DNA of 61,201 nt from Actinomycetes bacterium (GCA_025964575.1 JAOPYO010000478.1:1-61201), one strand, 5' to 3'. Positions 52,345 through 60,962 are shown, counted from the first letter of the stretch. The notes: generated by a model from the sequence alone, not told the origin. A program made the numbers and translations.

Positions 52345-53226
52345 GTGGACCTACGCCAGCTCGAGTACTTCGTCACGGTGGCCGACGAGCGGCACTTCAC
52401 GCGCGCGGCGGAGCGGTTGTTCATCTCCCAGTCCGGTCTGTCGGCATCCATCCGCGCGCTGGAGAAGGATCTCGGCGCGACCCTGTTCACCCGCAACACT
52501 CGGCGGGTCGAGCTGACCGAGGCCGGGCGGGCACTGCTCGATGAGTCACGGCGCACCCTCGCGAGCGTGGAAGCCGCCCGCGACGCGGTTGCCGCCGTGC
52601 AGGGTCTGCGACGAGGGACCTTGAGCGTCGGCACCGAGCAGTGCCTCGGCGCGGTGGATGTCCCAGCCGAGCTTGCGCGCTTCCATGCCGCTCATCCGGG
52701 TGTCGAACTCCTCGTGCAGCAGGCCGGCTCCGCCCACCTGATCGAAGAGGTCCGTCTCGCACGGCTCGACCTGGCCTTCGTCGCCCAACCCACGCAACCC
52801 GACGACGGTGTGACGTTCATCAGGCTCGTCAGCGAGCCCATGGTGCTGATCTGTCCACCGCAGCATCCCCTCGCCGAACGGGACGTGATCGACTGGCTGA
52901 CACTCGCGGATGCGGTCTTCGTCGATTTCCACCCCGACTGGGGCTCGCGCCGCGTCACCGATCGAGGGTTCGCGGCGGCCGGCCTCATGCGACAGGTCGC
53001 GTCCGAGGTCAACGACGTGCACACCCTGCTCGACCTCGTCGACCGTGGGCTGGGGGTCGCCATCGTGCCCGGACCCATCGCACGGAAGAAGACCGGGAAA
53101 CTGGCCACCGTCGCACTAGGCCCGGACGCACCAACCTGGGACGTGGCGATCGCGGTTCCCGCTGGATCGATGAGCCTTGCGGCGACGACGTTCCTGGCGC
53201 CGATCCGTGGACGCTTCCAAGCGTGA
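52345..53226 (+). CDS. LysR-family transcriptional regulator
   Basis: 293 residues, GTG start. N-terminal winged HTH: MDLRQLEYFVTVADERHFTR, AAERLFISQSGLSASIRALE. C-terminal effector domain with PxxHPLA (ICPPQHPLAERD). There is no ribosome site; TACAGT at 52331-52336 would place transcription start at the GTG, so a leaderless message is likely. Probably controls the divergent aldo/keto reductase gene and itself. Confidence 0.93.
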   Translation: MDLRQLEYFVTVADERHFTRAAERLFISQSGLSASIRALEKDLGATLFTRNTRRVELTEAGRALLDESRRTLASVEAARDAVAAVQGLRRGTLSVGTEQCLGAVDVPAELARFHAAHPGVELLVQQAGSAHLIEEVRLARLDLAFVAQPTQPDDGVTFIRLVSEPMVLICPPQHPLAERDVIDWLTLADAVFVDFHPDWGSRRVTDRGFAAAGLMRQVASEVNDVHTLLDLVDRGLGVAIVPGPIARKKTGKLATVALGPDAPTWDVAIAVPAGSMSLAATTFLAPIRGRFQA

Positions 53227-53273
53227 CGCCCGATCGCCTAGAACGGGTCTGACGGCGTGGGGGTGGTCGGGCG
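53227..53273. terminator. Hairpin between convergent genes
   Basis: CGCCCGA (53227-53233) and TCGGGCG (53267-53273), seven perfect pairs with a long loop, directly after the LysR stop and before the convergent ybaK-like gene. Confidence 0.45.
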
Positions 53274-53286
53274 GCGCTGCTCATGA

Positions 53287-53817
53287 TCATCCTTCCGTCA
53301 CGGTGTTCGCGGCGATGGGAGCCGTACGCGGGTGGGCCAGTGACTGGTAGTCACTGGTGGGAAGTGCGATCGAGCGGTCGAGTAGGGCGGCGTTGAAGTA
53401 GATCTCCTTGTGCTCGAGGAGCTCTGGGTCGACGACGAGCTCGAGATCGGGGTGGAAGGAGAACGGCAGGATGGTGCCGCTGACGCTGCCGGCCAGCTCT
53501 TCGGCGATGTGTGGGGTGGCGAACCCGGCGTAGGTGCCTCCGAGGAGCTGCTTGATCGCGCCGAGGTCGACGCGGCGGTCGCCGGGGACCACGGCGAGCA
53601 CGTGCCGCTTGGTCTTCTTACCGAGCTTGACCATCACGACGATGCACTTCGCGGCCTGCGCAAGGGTGTTGCCCCGCAGCTCGCTGACCAGCTCCGTCCG
53701 GCCTTCAGGGGCGTGGTCGATGAGCCGATAGCCGGCGCCGCCCTGATCCAGCAGGTCGATCAGCCGGTCGTAGGCCGTGGCGGCCCGGCCTTCGTCACCA
53801 CTCTGTGCCGAATGCAT
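53287..53817 (-). CDS. YbaK/EbsC aminoacyl-tRNA deacylase-like protein
   Basis: 176 residues. AAKCIVVMVKLGKKTKRHVLAVVPGDRRVDL holds the conserved Lys of the editing site, read here in one stretch of the fold; GGTYAGFATPHIAEELAG and GTILPFSF follow. Members hydrolyse mischarged tRNA (Cys-tRNAPro, Ala-tRNAPro) or related thioesters. The start lies within the last codons of the ArsR gene (overlap 23 bp), so the two are expressed together. Confidence 0.85.
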   Translation of the reverse strand: MHSAQSGDEGRAATAYDRLIDLLDQGGAGYRLIDHAPEGRTELVSELRGNTLAQAAKCIVVMVKLGKKTKRHVLAVVPGDRRVDLGAIKQLLGGTYAGFATPHIAEELAGSVSGTILPFSFHPDLELVVDPELLEHKEIYFNAALLDRSIALPTSDYQSLAHPRTAPIAANTVTEG

Positions 53818-54097
53818 GCTTCACCTCGTTGATTCGTTCTTCGTTGCGACGGTAGAAGGTCCACTGCTTGATGCGCTTGCTCTCGATCAGCCCGGCCTGG
53901 GCCAGGACCTTGAGGTGCTCGCTCACCGTCGGCTGGCTGACGCCGAGCTTGTCGGCGATCAGCACCCCGCAGACCCCGTCGTTGACGAGGTCGCCGTCCA
54001 CCTGAGCCGGGAAATGCCGGGCCGGGTCCTGCAACCAGCGCAGAATCTGCAGCCTGCGATCGTTGGCCAGTGCCTTCAGCACCTCGGCGGTAAGCAT
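53795..54097 (-). CDS. ArsR-family winged-helix regulator
   Basis: 100 residues. LTAEVLKALANDRRLQILRW, VLIADKLGVSQPTVSEHLKVLAQAGLI and KQWTFYRRNEERI are ArsR HTH and wing. There are few Cys (a single one, GVCGV) and no metal-site motif in helix 3 or 5, so it is probably not a metal sensor; a redox or ligand signal is likelier. The ATG has no ribosome site and stands beside the operator, which suggests a leaderless message. Confidence 0.9.
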   Translation of the reverse strand: MLTAEVLKALANDRRLQILRWLQDPARHFPAQVDGDLVNDGVCGVLIADKLGVSQPTVSEHLKVLAQAGLIESKRIKQWTFYRRNEERINEVKHAFGTEW

Positions 54098-54133
54098 TTA
54101 GGAAGTTTGCTAATTCCCTAAGTCCTTTGTCAA
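54098..54133 (-). promoter_or_regulatory. arsR-ybaK promoter and operator
   Basis: TTGACA (54133-54128) is a perfect -35 box. An imperfect dyad follows, TTAGG (54098-54102) with CCTAA (54117-54121), covering the presumed -10 and transcription start and touching the ATG. This is where ArsR proteins normally bind for autorepression. Confidence 0.55.
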
Positions 54134-54448
54134 GGGGTGGCGCGGTGTATTTGCTTGGCGGGCCAGGCGCTCGATGTCCGAGACCGCCTTCGCGCAGATC
54201 CGCACTCCGGGCAAGAACCTCATCCGCAACGCCCAGGTCCGGGCCCTGAACTGACTCCCTCGGCGTCCCATGCCGCGAAGGCACCTGCCGCGGCCCAGGG
54301 GCATGCTCCAGCGGTTCCACGGTGCCGGCAGTTCGTCGCCTCGCGGCATGAGCGCGCATCCCGGCGATCCTCGGGCTCGGGCCGAATCGGCGACAATTTC
54401 GACCTTCGCGTCCGACCTTCGCGTCCGGCCTTCGCGTCCGGCCTTCGC
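54134..54448. other. Intergenic stretch with 13-bp tandem repeats
   Basis: No gene I can support. Near its right end ACCTTCGCGTCCG occurs three times in tandem (54402-54440, third copy with G for A) and a partial fourth copy runs to 54448, immediately after the stop codon of dinB. The remaining sequence shows no clear hairpin. Confidence 0.6.
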
Positions 54449-55471
54449 TCAGCGGGCGAACTCGGCTCGGACACCCAGCAACCGCACGGGCCGCCGTTCT
54501 GTGAACCGATCGAGGGCGGCGAGGGCGGCCTGCTCGATCGCCGTCACCTCGGTGGTCGGCGTGCCGAGCGCGTGGCCATGCGTGCGGGTCGTGAAGGGTA
54601 CGTAGCGCACCTTGACCACGATGCGGGCGGCAGGTCGCTGCTCGGCGGCGACATCGTTCGCGACCCGCTGCGCAAGGTGCACGACTTCGCGCCGTACCTC
54701 ATCCCAATCGTCGAGATCGTGCTGGTAGGTGGTCTCTCGGCTGCGGGAGCGCGCGACATACGGCGTGCCGACCACGGGCGAGGGGTCCTGGCCATGGGCG
54801 AGCCGGACCAACCACGGCCCGATCGTGGGGCCGAGCTGCATGGCGAGGGCGCGCGGATCTGCGGCCGCGAGCTGCGCGACAGTGTCGATGCCCATCCCGG
54901 TGAGCCGCTTGGCGGTCTTGTGGCCGATGCCCCACAGCGCATCGGTCGGCCGGTCGCCGAGCACCTCGAACCACGTCTGGTCGGTCAGCCGGAAAACGCC
55001 GGCGGGCTTGCCGAATCCGGTCGCCAGCTTGGCCTGCAGCTTGTTCTGTCCGATGCCGACGGTGCAGTCGAGGTCGGTCGACTCGCGCACGCGTCTGCGG
55101 ATCTGGCGGGCCGTCGCCTCCGGGTCGTCGTTGTCGACGGCCAGGAACGCCTCATCCCAGCCGAGCACTTCCATCACGGCGTCGATCTCTCGCAGCGTCG
55201 CCATCACCTCCGACGAAGCCGCTTCGTACACCTGCCTGTCGACCGGCAGGAACACGGCGTCCGGACATCGCCGCGCCGCTGTGCGAAGCGGGAGGCCAGA
55301 GTGCACACCGAACGCGCGGGCCTCATAGGAGGCCGTGCTGACCACGCCGCGCTTGGTCGGATCACCATCACCGCCCACGACGACCGGACGTCCGCGCAGC
55401 TCCGGGCGACGTAGCACCTCGACGGCGGCCAGAAACTGGTCGAGGTCAACGTGCAGCACCCAGCGAGTCAC
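54449..55471 (-). CDS. dinB: DNA polymerase IV (Y-family, DinB)
   Basis: 340 residues. Catalytic acidic residues in VLHVDLDQFLAAVEV and in GWDEAFLAVD; RGVVSTASYEARAFGV and the thumb helix-hairpin-helix (LWGIGHKTAKRLTGMGI) are typical. The little-finger domain is present (RETTYQHDLDDWDEV on), and no beta-clamp-binding tail is obvious after ARLLGVRAEF. Translesion synthesis. No LexA box (GAAC-N4-GTTC) noticed upstream. Confidence 0.93.
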   Translation of the reverse strand: MTRWVLHVDLDQFLAAVEVLRRPELRGRPVVVGGDGDPTKRGVVSTASYEARAFGVHSGLPLRTAARRCPDAVFLPVDRQVYEAASSEVMATLREIDAVMEVLGWDEAFLAVDNDDPEATARQIRRRVRESTDLDCTVGIGQNKLQAKLATGFGKPAGVFRLTDQTWFEVLGDRPTDALWGIGHKTAKRLTGMGIDTVAQLAAADPRALAMQLGPTIGPWLVRLAHGQDPSPVVGTPYVARSRSRETTYQHDLDDWDEVRREVVHLAQRVANDVAAEQRPAARIVVKVRYVPFTTRTHGHALGTPTTEVTAIEQAALAALDRFTERRPVRLLGVRAEFAR

Positions 55472-55577
55472 ACTCCATCTTTACCCAGCCGCACGCCAGC
55501 GCGCGGGCGACCACACGCTCGGCGGTATGAGAGGACGATTTCGCTCGTCGGCTGGTGTCCATGGGGAATGAAGTCGC

Positions 55578-56120
55578 TCAACCGGGCCGGGGGCTTGATA
55601 TCCCGGGCGGGTGGTTGGTGAGCGGCGTGAGTTGGTGGATGTCGTGGCGGGCCCGTAGCGCCGCGATCTCGGCTTGGTCAGGTGGCCCTCCGGCGGCAAG
55701 CAGGTCGGTGAGCTCCTGGAGGTAGATCTCGTGGCCGGCCGGGGACACGAGGAAGAGCATCCGTGCCGGTTCGGCCCCTGGGTTGAAGAAGGCGTGCGGG
55801 CATCCGGCGGGCACGAACATGAAGCTTCCCGGTCCGCCTCGGAACACCGTGGCGCCCGTCTCCGACTCCCAGGTGCGCCAGTCGCCGTTCGCCTTGGCGG
55901 TTGGTTGGAACGCGAGCAGGTCGAGTTCGCCTTTCAGGACGTAGAACACCTCCTCGGCCTGCTGGTGCAGGTGCGCCCCGACATCGAATCCGGGAGCGAC
56001 CTCGGCCTCGAACGCCGACCAGATCTTCGACTGTTCAGCGCCCGCCTTCAGGGTCATGGTCTGGATCCTGCGGCCGCCACCGGGCGGTAGCAGCAGTCCG
56101 TCGGACATATCTGCTCGCAT
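55578..56120 (-). CDS. Cupin-domain protein
   Basis: 180 residues. Cupin motif 1 HLHQQAEEVFYVLKGELDLL (His-x-His and Glu) and motif 2 FVPAGCPHAFFNPG (His), so a mononuclear metal site is complete. Similar to quercetin-dioxygenase-like cupins. Starts at 56120 or 56108 are equally weak. Lies 7 bp after the NmrA-type gene on the same strand; the pair may be one operon. Confidence 0.85.
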   Translation of the reverse strand: MRADMSDGLLLPPGGGRRIQTMTLKAGAEQSKIWSAFEAEVAPGFDVGAHLHQQAEEVFYVLKGELDLLAFQPTAKANGDWRTWESETGATVFRGGPGSFMFVPAGCPHAFFNPGAEPARMLFLVSPAGHEIYLQELTDLLAAGGPPDQAEIAALRARHDIHQLTPLTNHPPGISSPRPG

Positions 56121-56127
56121 TCTGTGC

Positions 56128-57012
56128 TCAGAGTTTCCATCTGGTCGTGCGCAACCAGGTCTCCAGCTGCATCAGGCCCGGGTGGTCCGTCCGCAGCGCC
56201 GAGAGGTCGGATAGTTCGGAGGGGTGCTCGTTGAAGAACGTGAACATCTGGGCCAGCTGCTCGTCGAAGGCGCGGATCCGCTCGATGGGCGTCCGGCGGA
56301 AACGCGCCGGCAGGCCGCAGACACGGCCGAAGGTCTCGGCGATCTCCGGAGGGGTGAGTACGTCTCCGGCGATCTCGACGGTCCGGCCGAGGAACCGGCC
56401 GGGCCGGTCGAACGCGATCGCGGCGAACGCGCCGATGTCGCGCACCGAGATCAGCTGCATCGGAAGCTCTGGTCGTACGGCGAGGTTGACCACCAGCTCG
56501 CCGTCGTCCAGGACCGGGCGATTATAGGTGGCGAAATTGTCCATGAAGGAGACGGGGCGCAGGACGGTCGCGGGAAGTCCGAGCGCCTGGATGTGCTCTT
56601 CGATCCGCGCCTTACTTTCGTAGTAGGGGATTCCGGAATGGGCGCCTGCGCCATTGAGTGAGCTGTACACGAGATGCTCGATGCCGGACTCCTGAGCGAG
56701 GTCCGCCACCGCCTTTCCCCGCCGTTCTTCGGCCACCACGCCTTCAGGGCTGATCTTGGAGCCCACCATCATGGTCAGTACGAGGAAGACCCCGTGCACG
56801 CCTTCCATCGCCGTCCGGAGCGACGTCGGATCATCCAGGTCGCCGAGGACGAGGTCGGCTCCTGCCCCCTGCAGCGCCTTGGCGGCGGGCGAATCGGGAT
56901 CGCGTACCAGGGCATGGACCGTCTGACCACGTTCGAGCAGGTGCTGCGCGGTCGCGCCACCCTGCTGACCGGTGGCACCGATGACCAGTACCGGCCCTTT
57001 GTGATCTGCCAT
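56128..57012 (-). CDS. NmrA-family NAD(P)-binding protein
   Basis: 294 residues. VLVIGATGQQGGATAQHLLERG is the dinucleotide loop; HALVRDPDSPAAKAL, YYESKARIEEHIQALGLPAT and VLRPVSFMDNF follow. The catalytic Tyr of true SDRs is not clearly in place (PYYESK), as in redox-sensing NmrA or quinone-reductase-like members. Divergent from the HTH regulator gene over 136 bp, which marks it as the probable target. Confidence 0.9.
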   Translation of the reverse strand: MADHKGPVLVIGATGQQGGATAQHLLERGQTVHALVRDPDSPAAKALQGAGADLVLGDLDDPTSLRTAMEGVHGVFLVLTMMVGSKISPEGVVAEERRGKAVADLAQESGIEHLVYSSLNGAGAHSGIPYYESKARIEEHIQALGLPATVLRPVSFMDNFATYNRPVLDDGELVVNLAVRPELPMQLISVRDIGAFAAIAFDRPGRFLGRTVEIAGDVLTPPEIAETFGRVCGLPARFRRTPIERIRAFDEQLAQMFTFFNEHPSELSDLSALRTDHPGLMQLETWLRTTRWKL

Positions 57013-57124
57013 ACGAAGCTCCTCATGTCAGGCCTCGGATGAATGGCTATGATCGCCAGGGTAACGAGATAGGTGTTGCCGGTCCTAGTGCTGATACTGC
57101 TACCCAGCGGCCGGTCCACGGTCC

Positions 57125-57139
57125 ACTCCACTCTGGAGT
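57125..57139. promoter_or_regulatory. Palindrome before the MmyB-type regulator gene
   Basis: ACTCCA-CTC-TGGAGT: six-base perfect arms, three-base centre, 9 bp before the GTG at 57149 in the divergent intergenic region. A plausible autoregulatory operator. Confidence 0.45.
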
Positions 57140-57148
57140 CAAGTCGGC

Positions 57149-58003
57149 GTGAGAGACGGCCAGGAGAATCCGCAAGCAGCCCGCCGTGCCGAGCTGGCCG
57201 CCTTTCTCCGTGCTCAGCGGGCACGGCTGCGACCGGCCGATGTGGGTCTGCGGGAGTACGGTGACCCCGGTCTCCGCCGGACTCCCGGCCTTCGGCGGGA
57301 AGAGGTCGCCGAGCTCTCCGGGGTCGGTGTCACCTGGTATACCTGGCTGGAACAGGGCAGGGACATCTCTGCGTCAGCCCAGGTGGTCGACGCGCTGGCC
57401 CGCGCGATGCTGCTCGACCCTGACCAGCATCGACACCTCCGTGGCCTCGCCGGCCTCACCGCCCCGGTGCTCGGGACGCCCGTCGACAAGGTCCTTCCTC
57501 GGCTGCAGCAGCTGGTCGATGCGGTCGCTCCCAATATCGCTTCGATCTATGACGTTCACTTTGACTTCGTGGTGTGGAACCCGTCCTATGCGAGGCTCCG
57601 GCATGACCCTGGAATGCTGCCCGTCGACCGGCGCAATCTGCTGTGGATGATGTTCACCGACGCGGAGAACCGGGCCCGGATGATCCGTTGGGAACCGGCC
57701 GCGCGTGCGGTCCTCAGCCAGTTCCGAGCCGCTGTCGGCCAGCGACCGGACGACCCGCGATTCGCGGTCATCGTGGCTGAGTTGAGCGAGGCCAGCCCGG
57801 AATTCCGGGAATGGTGGGCGGACTACCCTGTCCGGTATTTCAGACCTGCGACGATCGAAATCGATCACCCCGAGATCGGACGGCTCGGCCTGGAGATGTT
57901 CCAGCTTCACCCGGTTGAAGATCCCGACCTGCTGATGGTCCTGCAGGTACCCGCGAGCAAGGAGTATCTTCAGCGGGTTACTTCGCTGCTCGACGGTCCC
58001 TGA
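57149..58003 (+). CDS. Helix-turn-helix regulator with MmyB-like ligand domain
   Basis: 284 residues, GTG start. XRE-type HTH: LRRTPGLRREEVAELSGVGV, TWYTWLEQGRDISASAQVVD. The C-terminal two thirds are the MmyB-like domain (IYDVHFDFVVWNPSYARL, LLWMMFTDAENRARMIRWEP), a PAS-related fold that in MmyB binds fatty acids. Regulators of this kind control adjacent SDR/NmrA genes in many actinomycetes; here the divergent NmrA-cupin pair. Confidence 0.92.
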   Translation: MRDGQENPQAARRAELAAFLRAQRARLRPADVGLREYGDPGLRRTPGLRREEVAELSGVGVTWYTWLEQGRDISASAQVVDALARAMLLDPDQHRHLRGLAGLTAPVLGTPVDKVLPRLQQLVDAVAPNIASIYDVHFDFVVWNPSYARLRHDPGMLPVDRRNLLWMMFTDAENRARMIRWEPAARAVLSQFRAAVGQRPDDPRFAVIVAELSEASPEFREWWADYPVRYFRPATIEIDHPEIGRLGLEMFQLHPVEDPDLLMVLQVPASKEYLQRVTSLLDGP

Positions 58004-58085
58004 TCCGATGTGGCGATGACCTACGGTCCCAGTACGGTACGCGCGCGACCGCGGAAGCACCCACTCAGGGCAACGTCCGCTATTC

Positions 58086-58147
58086 GCCCTGACAGGACGG
58101 TCTTGGCATGGTCTGTCCGGCCGCGATGAGCGGTCGGGTGTCAGGGC
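58086..58147. terminator. Inverted repeat between convergent genes
   Basis: GCCCTGACA (58086-58094) and TGTCAGGGC (58139-58147) pair over nine bases; the right arm covers the stop codon of the oxygenase gene at 58141. A smaller internal stem is possible. Confidence 0.45.
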
Positions 58148-59196
58148 AGGTCGTCGCGGAGCTGCGGGAAGACCTTGGAGACTTTGCCGAGGAGGTAGTC
58201 GCCGTAGGTGCCGGTGAAGGCGCGCAGTTCCTGTCCGTCCCAGCGTCGCTGCCCGTCACCGTGGCCGGTGGCGGGGTGGTGGGGCAGTGGGGGCACCTCG
58301 GCGGTGAAGTCGGGGTCGAGGAAGAACGGGAACGACAGCCGGTCGCGGCCGCTGGTGTTGCGGACGCGGTGTGGCGTGGACTGATACCAACCTGCGGTGA
58401 GCCGGTCCAGCATGTCGCCGATGTTGCAGACGAACGTGTGGGGGATGGGCGGTGCGTCGATCCAGCCGTGCGGCGCCTTGATCTGCAGACCACCGTTGCC
58501 GTCCTGGGCGAGCAGGGTCAGCAGTCCGTAGTCGGTGTGCTCGCCCACTCCCCAGCCGCCGGTGGCCGGCGGCGAGGGCGGGTAGTGGAACACGCGGAAC
58601 AGGACCGTCGGGTTGCGGGTGTACCCATTGGCGAAGTAGTCAGGGTCCAGGCCGAGGCTGATGGCCACGCCCCGCAGCACCGCTTGTCCGAGCTCGGTCA
58701 GCGCATCGAGGTAGGCCAGCACAGCCGGCCGTAGTTCGGGTATCTGGCGGGGAAACAGATTGCGGCCGTGCAGAGGCAGGCCTGCCCGCACGTGAGGGTC
58801 GTCGCCGGTGAGCTCGGCCCCGAAGTACAGGCCTTCCTTGTGATCAGGCCGACCCGAGGTGAGCTCAGCGCCGACGGGGAAGAAGCCGCGCCAGGCGGGA
58901 CCGCCGTGTTCCATAGCGATCTCCAGCTTGTCGGTCAACGGCAGCTGGAAGAACCGCCGGCTCGCCGCCTCCAGCGCTGTCAGCAGTCCCGGTGCCACCC
59001 CGTGGCCGGTGACGTAGAAAAAGCCATGCTCACGGCAGGCCGCCTCGATCTCACGGGCCACCTGAGACGGCCCTCCCACTGAACCACCGCCCAACAACGG
59101 CGCCACATCGATGATCGGCGGCGCTGCCCTACCGGACTCTCCCACCAGACCATCATGCCCAACCCATCCTTCTCCCGTGACGTACGGCCGGACCAC
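58141..59196 (-). CDS. Isopenicillin N synthase-like 2-oxoglutarate/Fe(II) oxygenase
   Basis: 351 residues from the longest start; a GTG at 59145 before [17 protein letters not shown] is as likely. DIOX_N domain ([20 protein letters not shown]), then the iron site in [13 protein letters not shown] (H-x-D) with the distal His in STPHRVRN and the RxS pair RDRLSFPFF. It hydroxylates or desaturates an unknown small molecule. It stands alone, with no biosynthetic cluster nearby. Confidence 0.88.
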   Translation of the reverse strand: MVRPYVTGEGWVGHDGLVGESGRAAPPIIDVAPLLGGGSVGGPSQVAREIEAACREHGFFYVTGHGVAPGLLTALEAASRRFFQLPLTDKLEIAMEHGGPAWRGFFPVGAELTSGRPDHKEGLYFGAELTGDDPHVRAGLPLHGRNLFPRQIPELRPAVLAYLDALTELGQAVLRGVAISLGLDPDYFANGYTRNPTVLFRVFHYPPSPPATGGWGVGEHTDYGLLTLLAQDGNGGLQIKAPHGWIDAPPIPHTFVCNIGDMLDRLTAGWYQSTPHRVRNTSGRDRLSFPFFLDPDFTAEVPPLPHHPATGHGDGQRRWDGQELRAFTGTYGDYLLGKVSKVFPQLRDDLP

Positions 59197-59319
59197 CAGA
59201 GCGCACCGGACATTCCACGGGTCTGGTTCATATGCCCTCCTCGACCGGGCATTTCATCGGGCGGGTCTTACCGGGCACTTCGGCGTCGCGGCAGGTCGGA
59301 GGCCGGCCGAGGGTTTCCT

Positions 59320-59934
59320 TCACCCGGCCTCATCGACCGGTTTCGGGTCCGGGTCCGTGCCGCTTCTGATGAGGAGGAGGAGCCGCTCGGTCTGATCGGC
59401 GTCCGCGCCGGTCAGAGCGATCCCATTGGCCAGTGCGAGCAGGTCTGACACTTCGAGATCGGCCCGGACGGTGGTGGACCGTTGCGCCCGGGTCAGCAAC
59501 GCGGACGCGGTCGAGTGCATCGCTTCGTGCCAGCGGCCGAAGAGTGCTGAGCGCTGCCCACCCCGATCGTTGGTGACCGCCAGCGCCAGCTCACGCTTGG
59601 TGGCGACGTGCGCGATGAAGGCCCGCAACCAGCCGAAGAGCGCGTCACCGGGTGATCCCTCTTCGAGCAGGGCCTCGCCTTGGGCGCAGAGCGCCGTCAC
59701 CTCGTCGGCGTAGACGGCGATGATCAACTCGCGGCGCGTCGGGAAGTGGCGGTACATGGTGGCGTTGCCGACCCCGGCCCGGCGGGCGATGTCATCGAGG
59801 GGCGCGTCGACACCGTGCTCATCGAAGATCTCCTTGGCGGCGGCCAGCAGCAGCTCATAATTGCGCCGCGCGTCCGCCCGGCGTGGCCGCCGTGGCTCCG
59901 CGCGCGGTGCAGGGTCGGCGCCGAGCGGTGACAT
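59320..59934 (-). CDS. TetR-family transcriptional regulator
   Basis: 204 residues. N-terminal HTH: NYELLLAAAKEIFDEHGVDA, PLDDIARRAGVGNATMYRHF, PTRRELIIAVYADEV. The C-terminal domain matches the SCO-type TetR_C subgroup with LALANGIALTGADADQTERL. AGGAGG precedes the ATG, and a 22-bp palindrome lies just before it. The broken MaoC gene upstream is a former target or operon partner. Confidence 0.92.
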   Translation of the reverse strand: MSPLGADPAPRAEPRRPRRADARRNYELLLAAAKEIFDEHGVDAPLDDIARRAGVGNATMYRHFPTRRELIIAVYADEVTALCAQGEALLEEGSPGDALFGWLRAFIAHVATKRELALAVTNDRGGQRSALFGRWHEAMHSTASALLTRAQRSTTVRADLEVSDLLALANGIALTGADADQTERLLLLIRSGTDPDPKPVDEAG

Positions 59935-59946
59935 GGTCCTCCTGGC

Positions 59947-59968
59947 TAACCGGGGTCATCCCCGGTTA
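59947..59968. promoter_or_regulatory. 22-bp palindrome upstream of tetR-type gene
   Basis: TAACCGGGG-TCAT-CCCCGGTTA, nine-base perfect arms, 12 bp before the TetR start codon. The size fits a TetR dimer operator; the GC-rich stem could also end transcription coming from the MaoC remnant. Confidence 0.6.
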
Positions 59969-59986
59969 CGTTACCCGATTCAGCCG

Positions 59987-60256
59987 TTACGCGACGTACA
60001 GCGACAGCGTGTCGGCGATGCAGACGGCTCTCTTCAGCCCTTCGACCTCGACGGTCATCCGGATGGTCGCCAGCTTCCCAGCGGGGGAGTTCTTCAGATC
60101 GGTGAGCTGGGCTCCGCCGCGGATCCGGGAGCCGACCTTGACGGGGCTGGGGAAGCGGACCTTGTTGAGCCCGACGTTGACGCCCATGGTGAGGCCATCG
60201 ATCCAGAAGATCTCGGTCATGAAGACCGGCAGCATGGCCAGCGTTGCCGACGCGGC
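59987..60256 (-). pseudogene. MaoC-family dehydratase, 5'-truncated
   Basis: Homology begins at ATLAMLPVFMTEIFWIDGLT, shortly after an in-frame TGA (60259-60257), and continues with MGVNVGLNKVRFPSPVKVGS and CIADTLSLYVA at the end. The N-terminal 65 or so residues with the catalytic Asp-His hydratase motif are missing. An ATG at 60235 gives an 82-residue product, which would be inactive. Confidence 0.75.
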
Positions 60257-60309
60257 TCACGACGTTCCTGCCGGTCAGGGCGTCTCGGCGGCTCAGCCCA
60301 GGTTCTCGG

Positions 60310-60373
60310 TGGCGGAGGCGTACGGGAATCGAACCCGCCGACCCGAGATCCTCGGGCCCATCGGTGTTGAAGT
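60310..60373 (-). tRNA. Selenocysteine tRNA (selC)-like 3' fragment
   Basis: Read on the minus strand: ACTTCAA (anticodon loop with UCA), a long variable arm with CCCGAG-GAT-CTCGGG, a T arm GCGGG-TTCGATT-CCCGT, then eight bases ACGCCTCC, discriminator G and CCA (60312-60310). Eight rather than seven bases between T stem and discriminator is the tRNA-Sec arrangement. The 5' half is not there: no GGAGGCGT lies upstream (GAGGCG touches the loop directly), and the anticodon stem cannot pair. So this is a displaced or deleted fragment, not a working gene. Confidence 0.6.
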
Positions 60374-60962
60374 CGCCTCAAAGCCGTATCGGCCTGTGCC
60401 GGTCGGTGAGGCGGGGTGTTGTTTCGTGCCGGTCAGGCCGTGATTGAACCGGTTTTCATGTCGGGCCGTGCCGGATGCTGCCGGGTTGTTCCGTGGCGTA
60501 CGAGCGGACACCGAGCGGACATGGTGATTGTGTCCCGGTCAATCCAGGCCGTTCGGCGCGGGTTGACCGGCGGGTCGCCTTGCCCGTGCACGGGTTCGAA
60601 CCCCGAACGGGATACCAGACAGACCCGTGCACGACCGGCACCATGCCAGCGGCTGCATAATTGCCATAGTTGGCGATTCGACGTGGCGTGACCACCGTGC
60701 GGGACTTCAAGTCAGTGGGAGATCAGCACCGATCGCATGCGTCACTTCTTAGCGCGCCTTGCCCCATAGGTCGCTCGCCCGGGGTGTCGGCAGCAGCGCT
60801 CCGAGTAGGCTGCGCCTGTCGGTTGAGGAAACAGCGGTCAGGCCTCCCGACCACTGGCGGGGGCACGGTCTCATCCTAGGACTCATATGCTCCGGGTTTT
60901 TGAAGTGCTCACCTACCAGCGGCTAACGGCACCGAGTCTGCACCCACTCCAACCCCTGCTCC
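60374..60962. other. Gene-free stretch with an inverted repeat
   Basis: No gene supported on either strand. GTGCACGGG (60586-60594) and CCCGTGCAC (60624-60632) form a nine-base inverted repeat. The interval carries GGGTTCGAACCCC and ends like a tRNA 3' part (ACGGGAT-A-CCA, 60608-60618), without a matching 5' half. Nothing else stands out. Confidence 0.4.
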
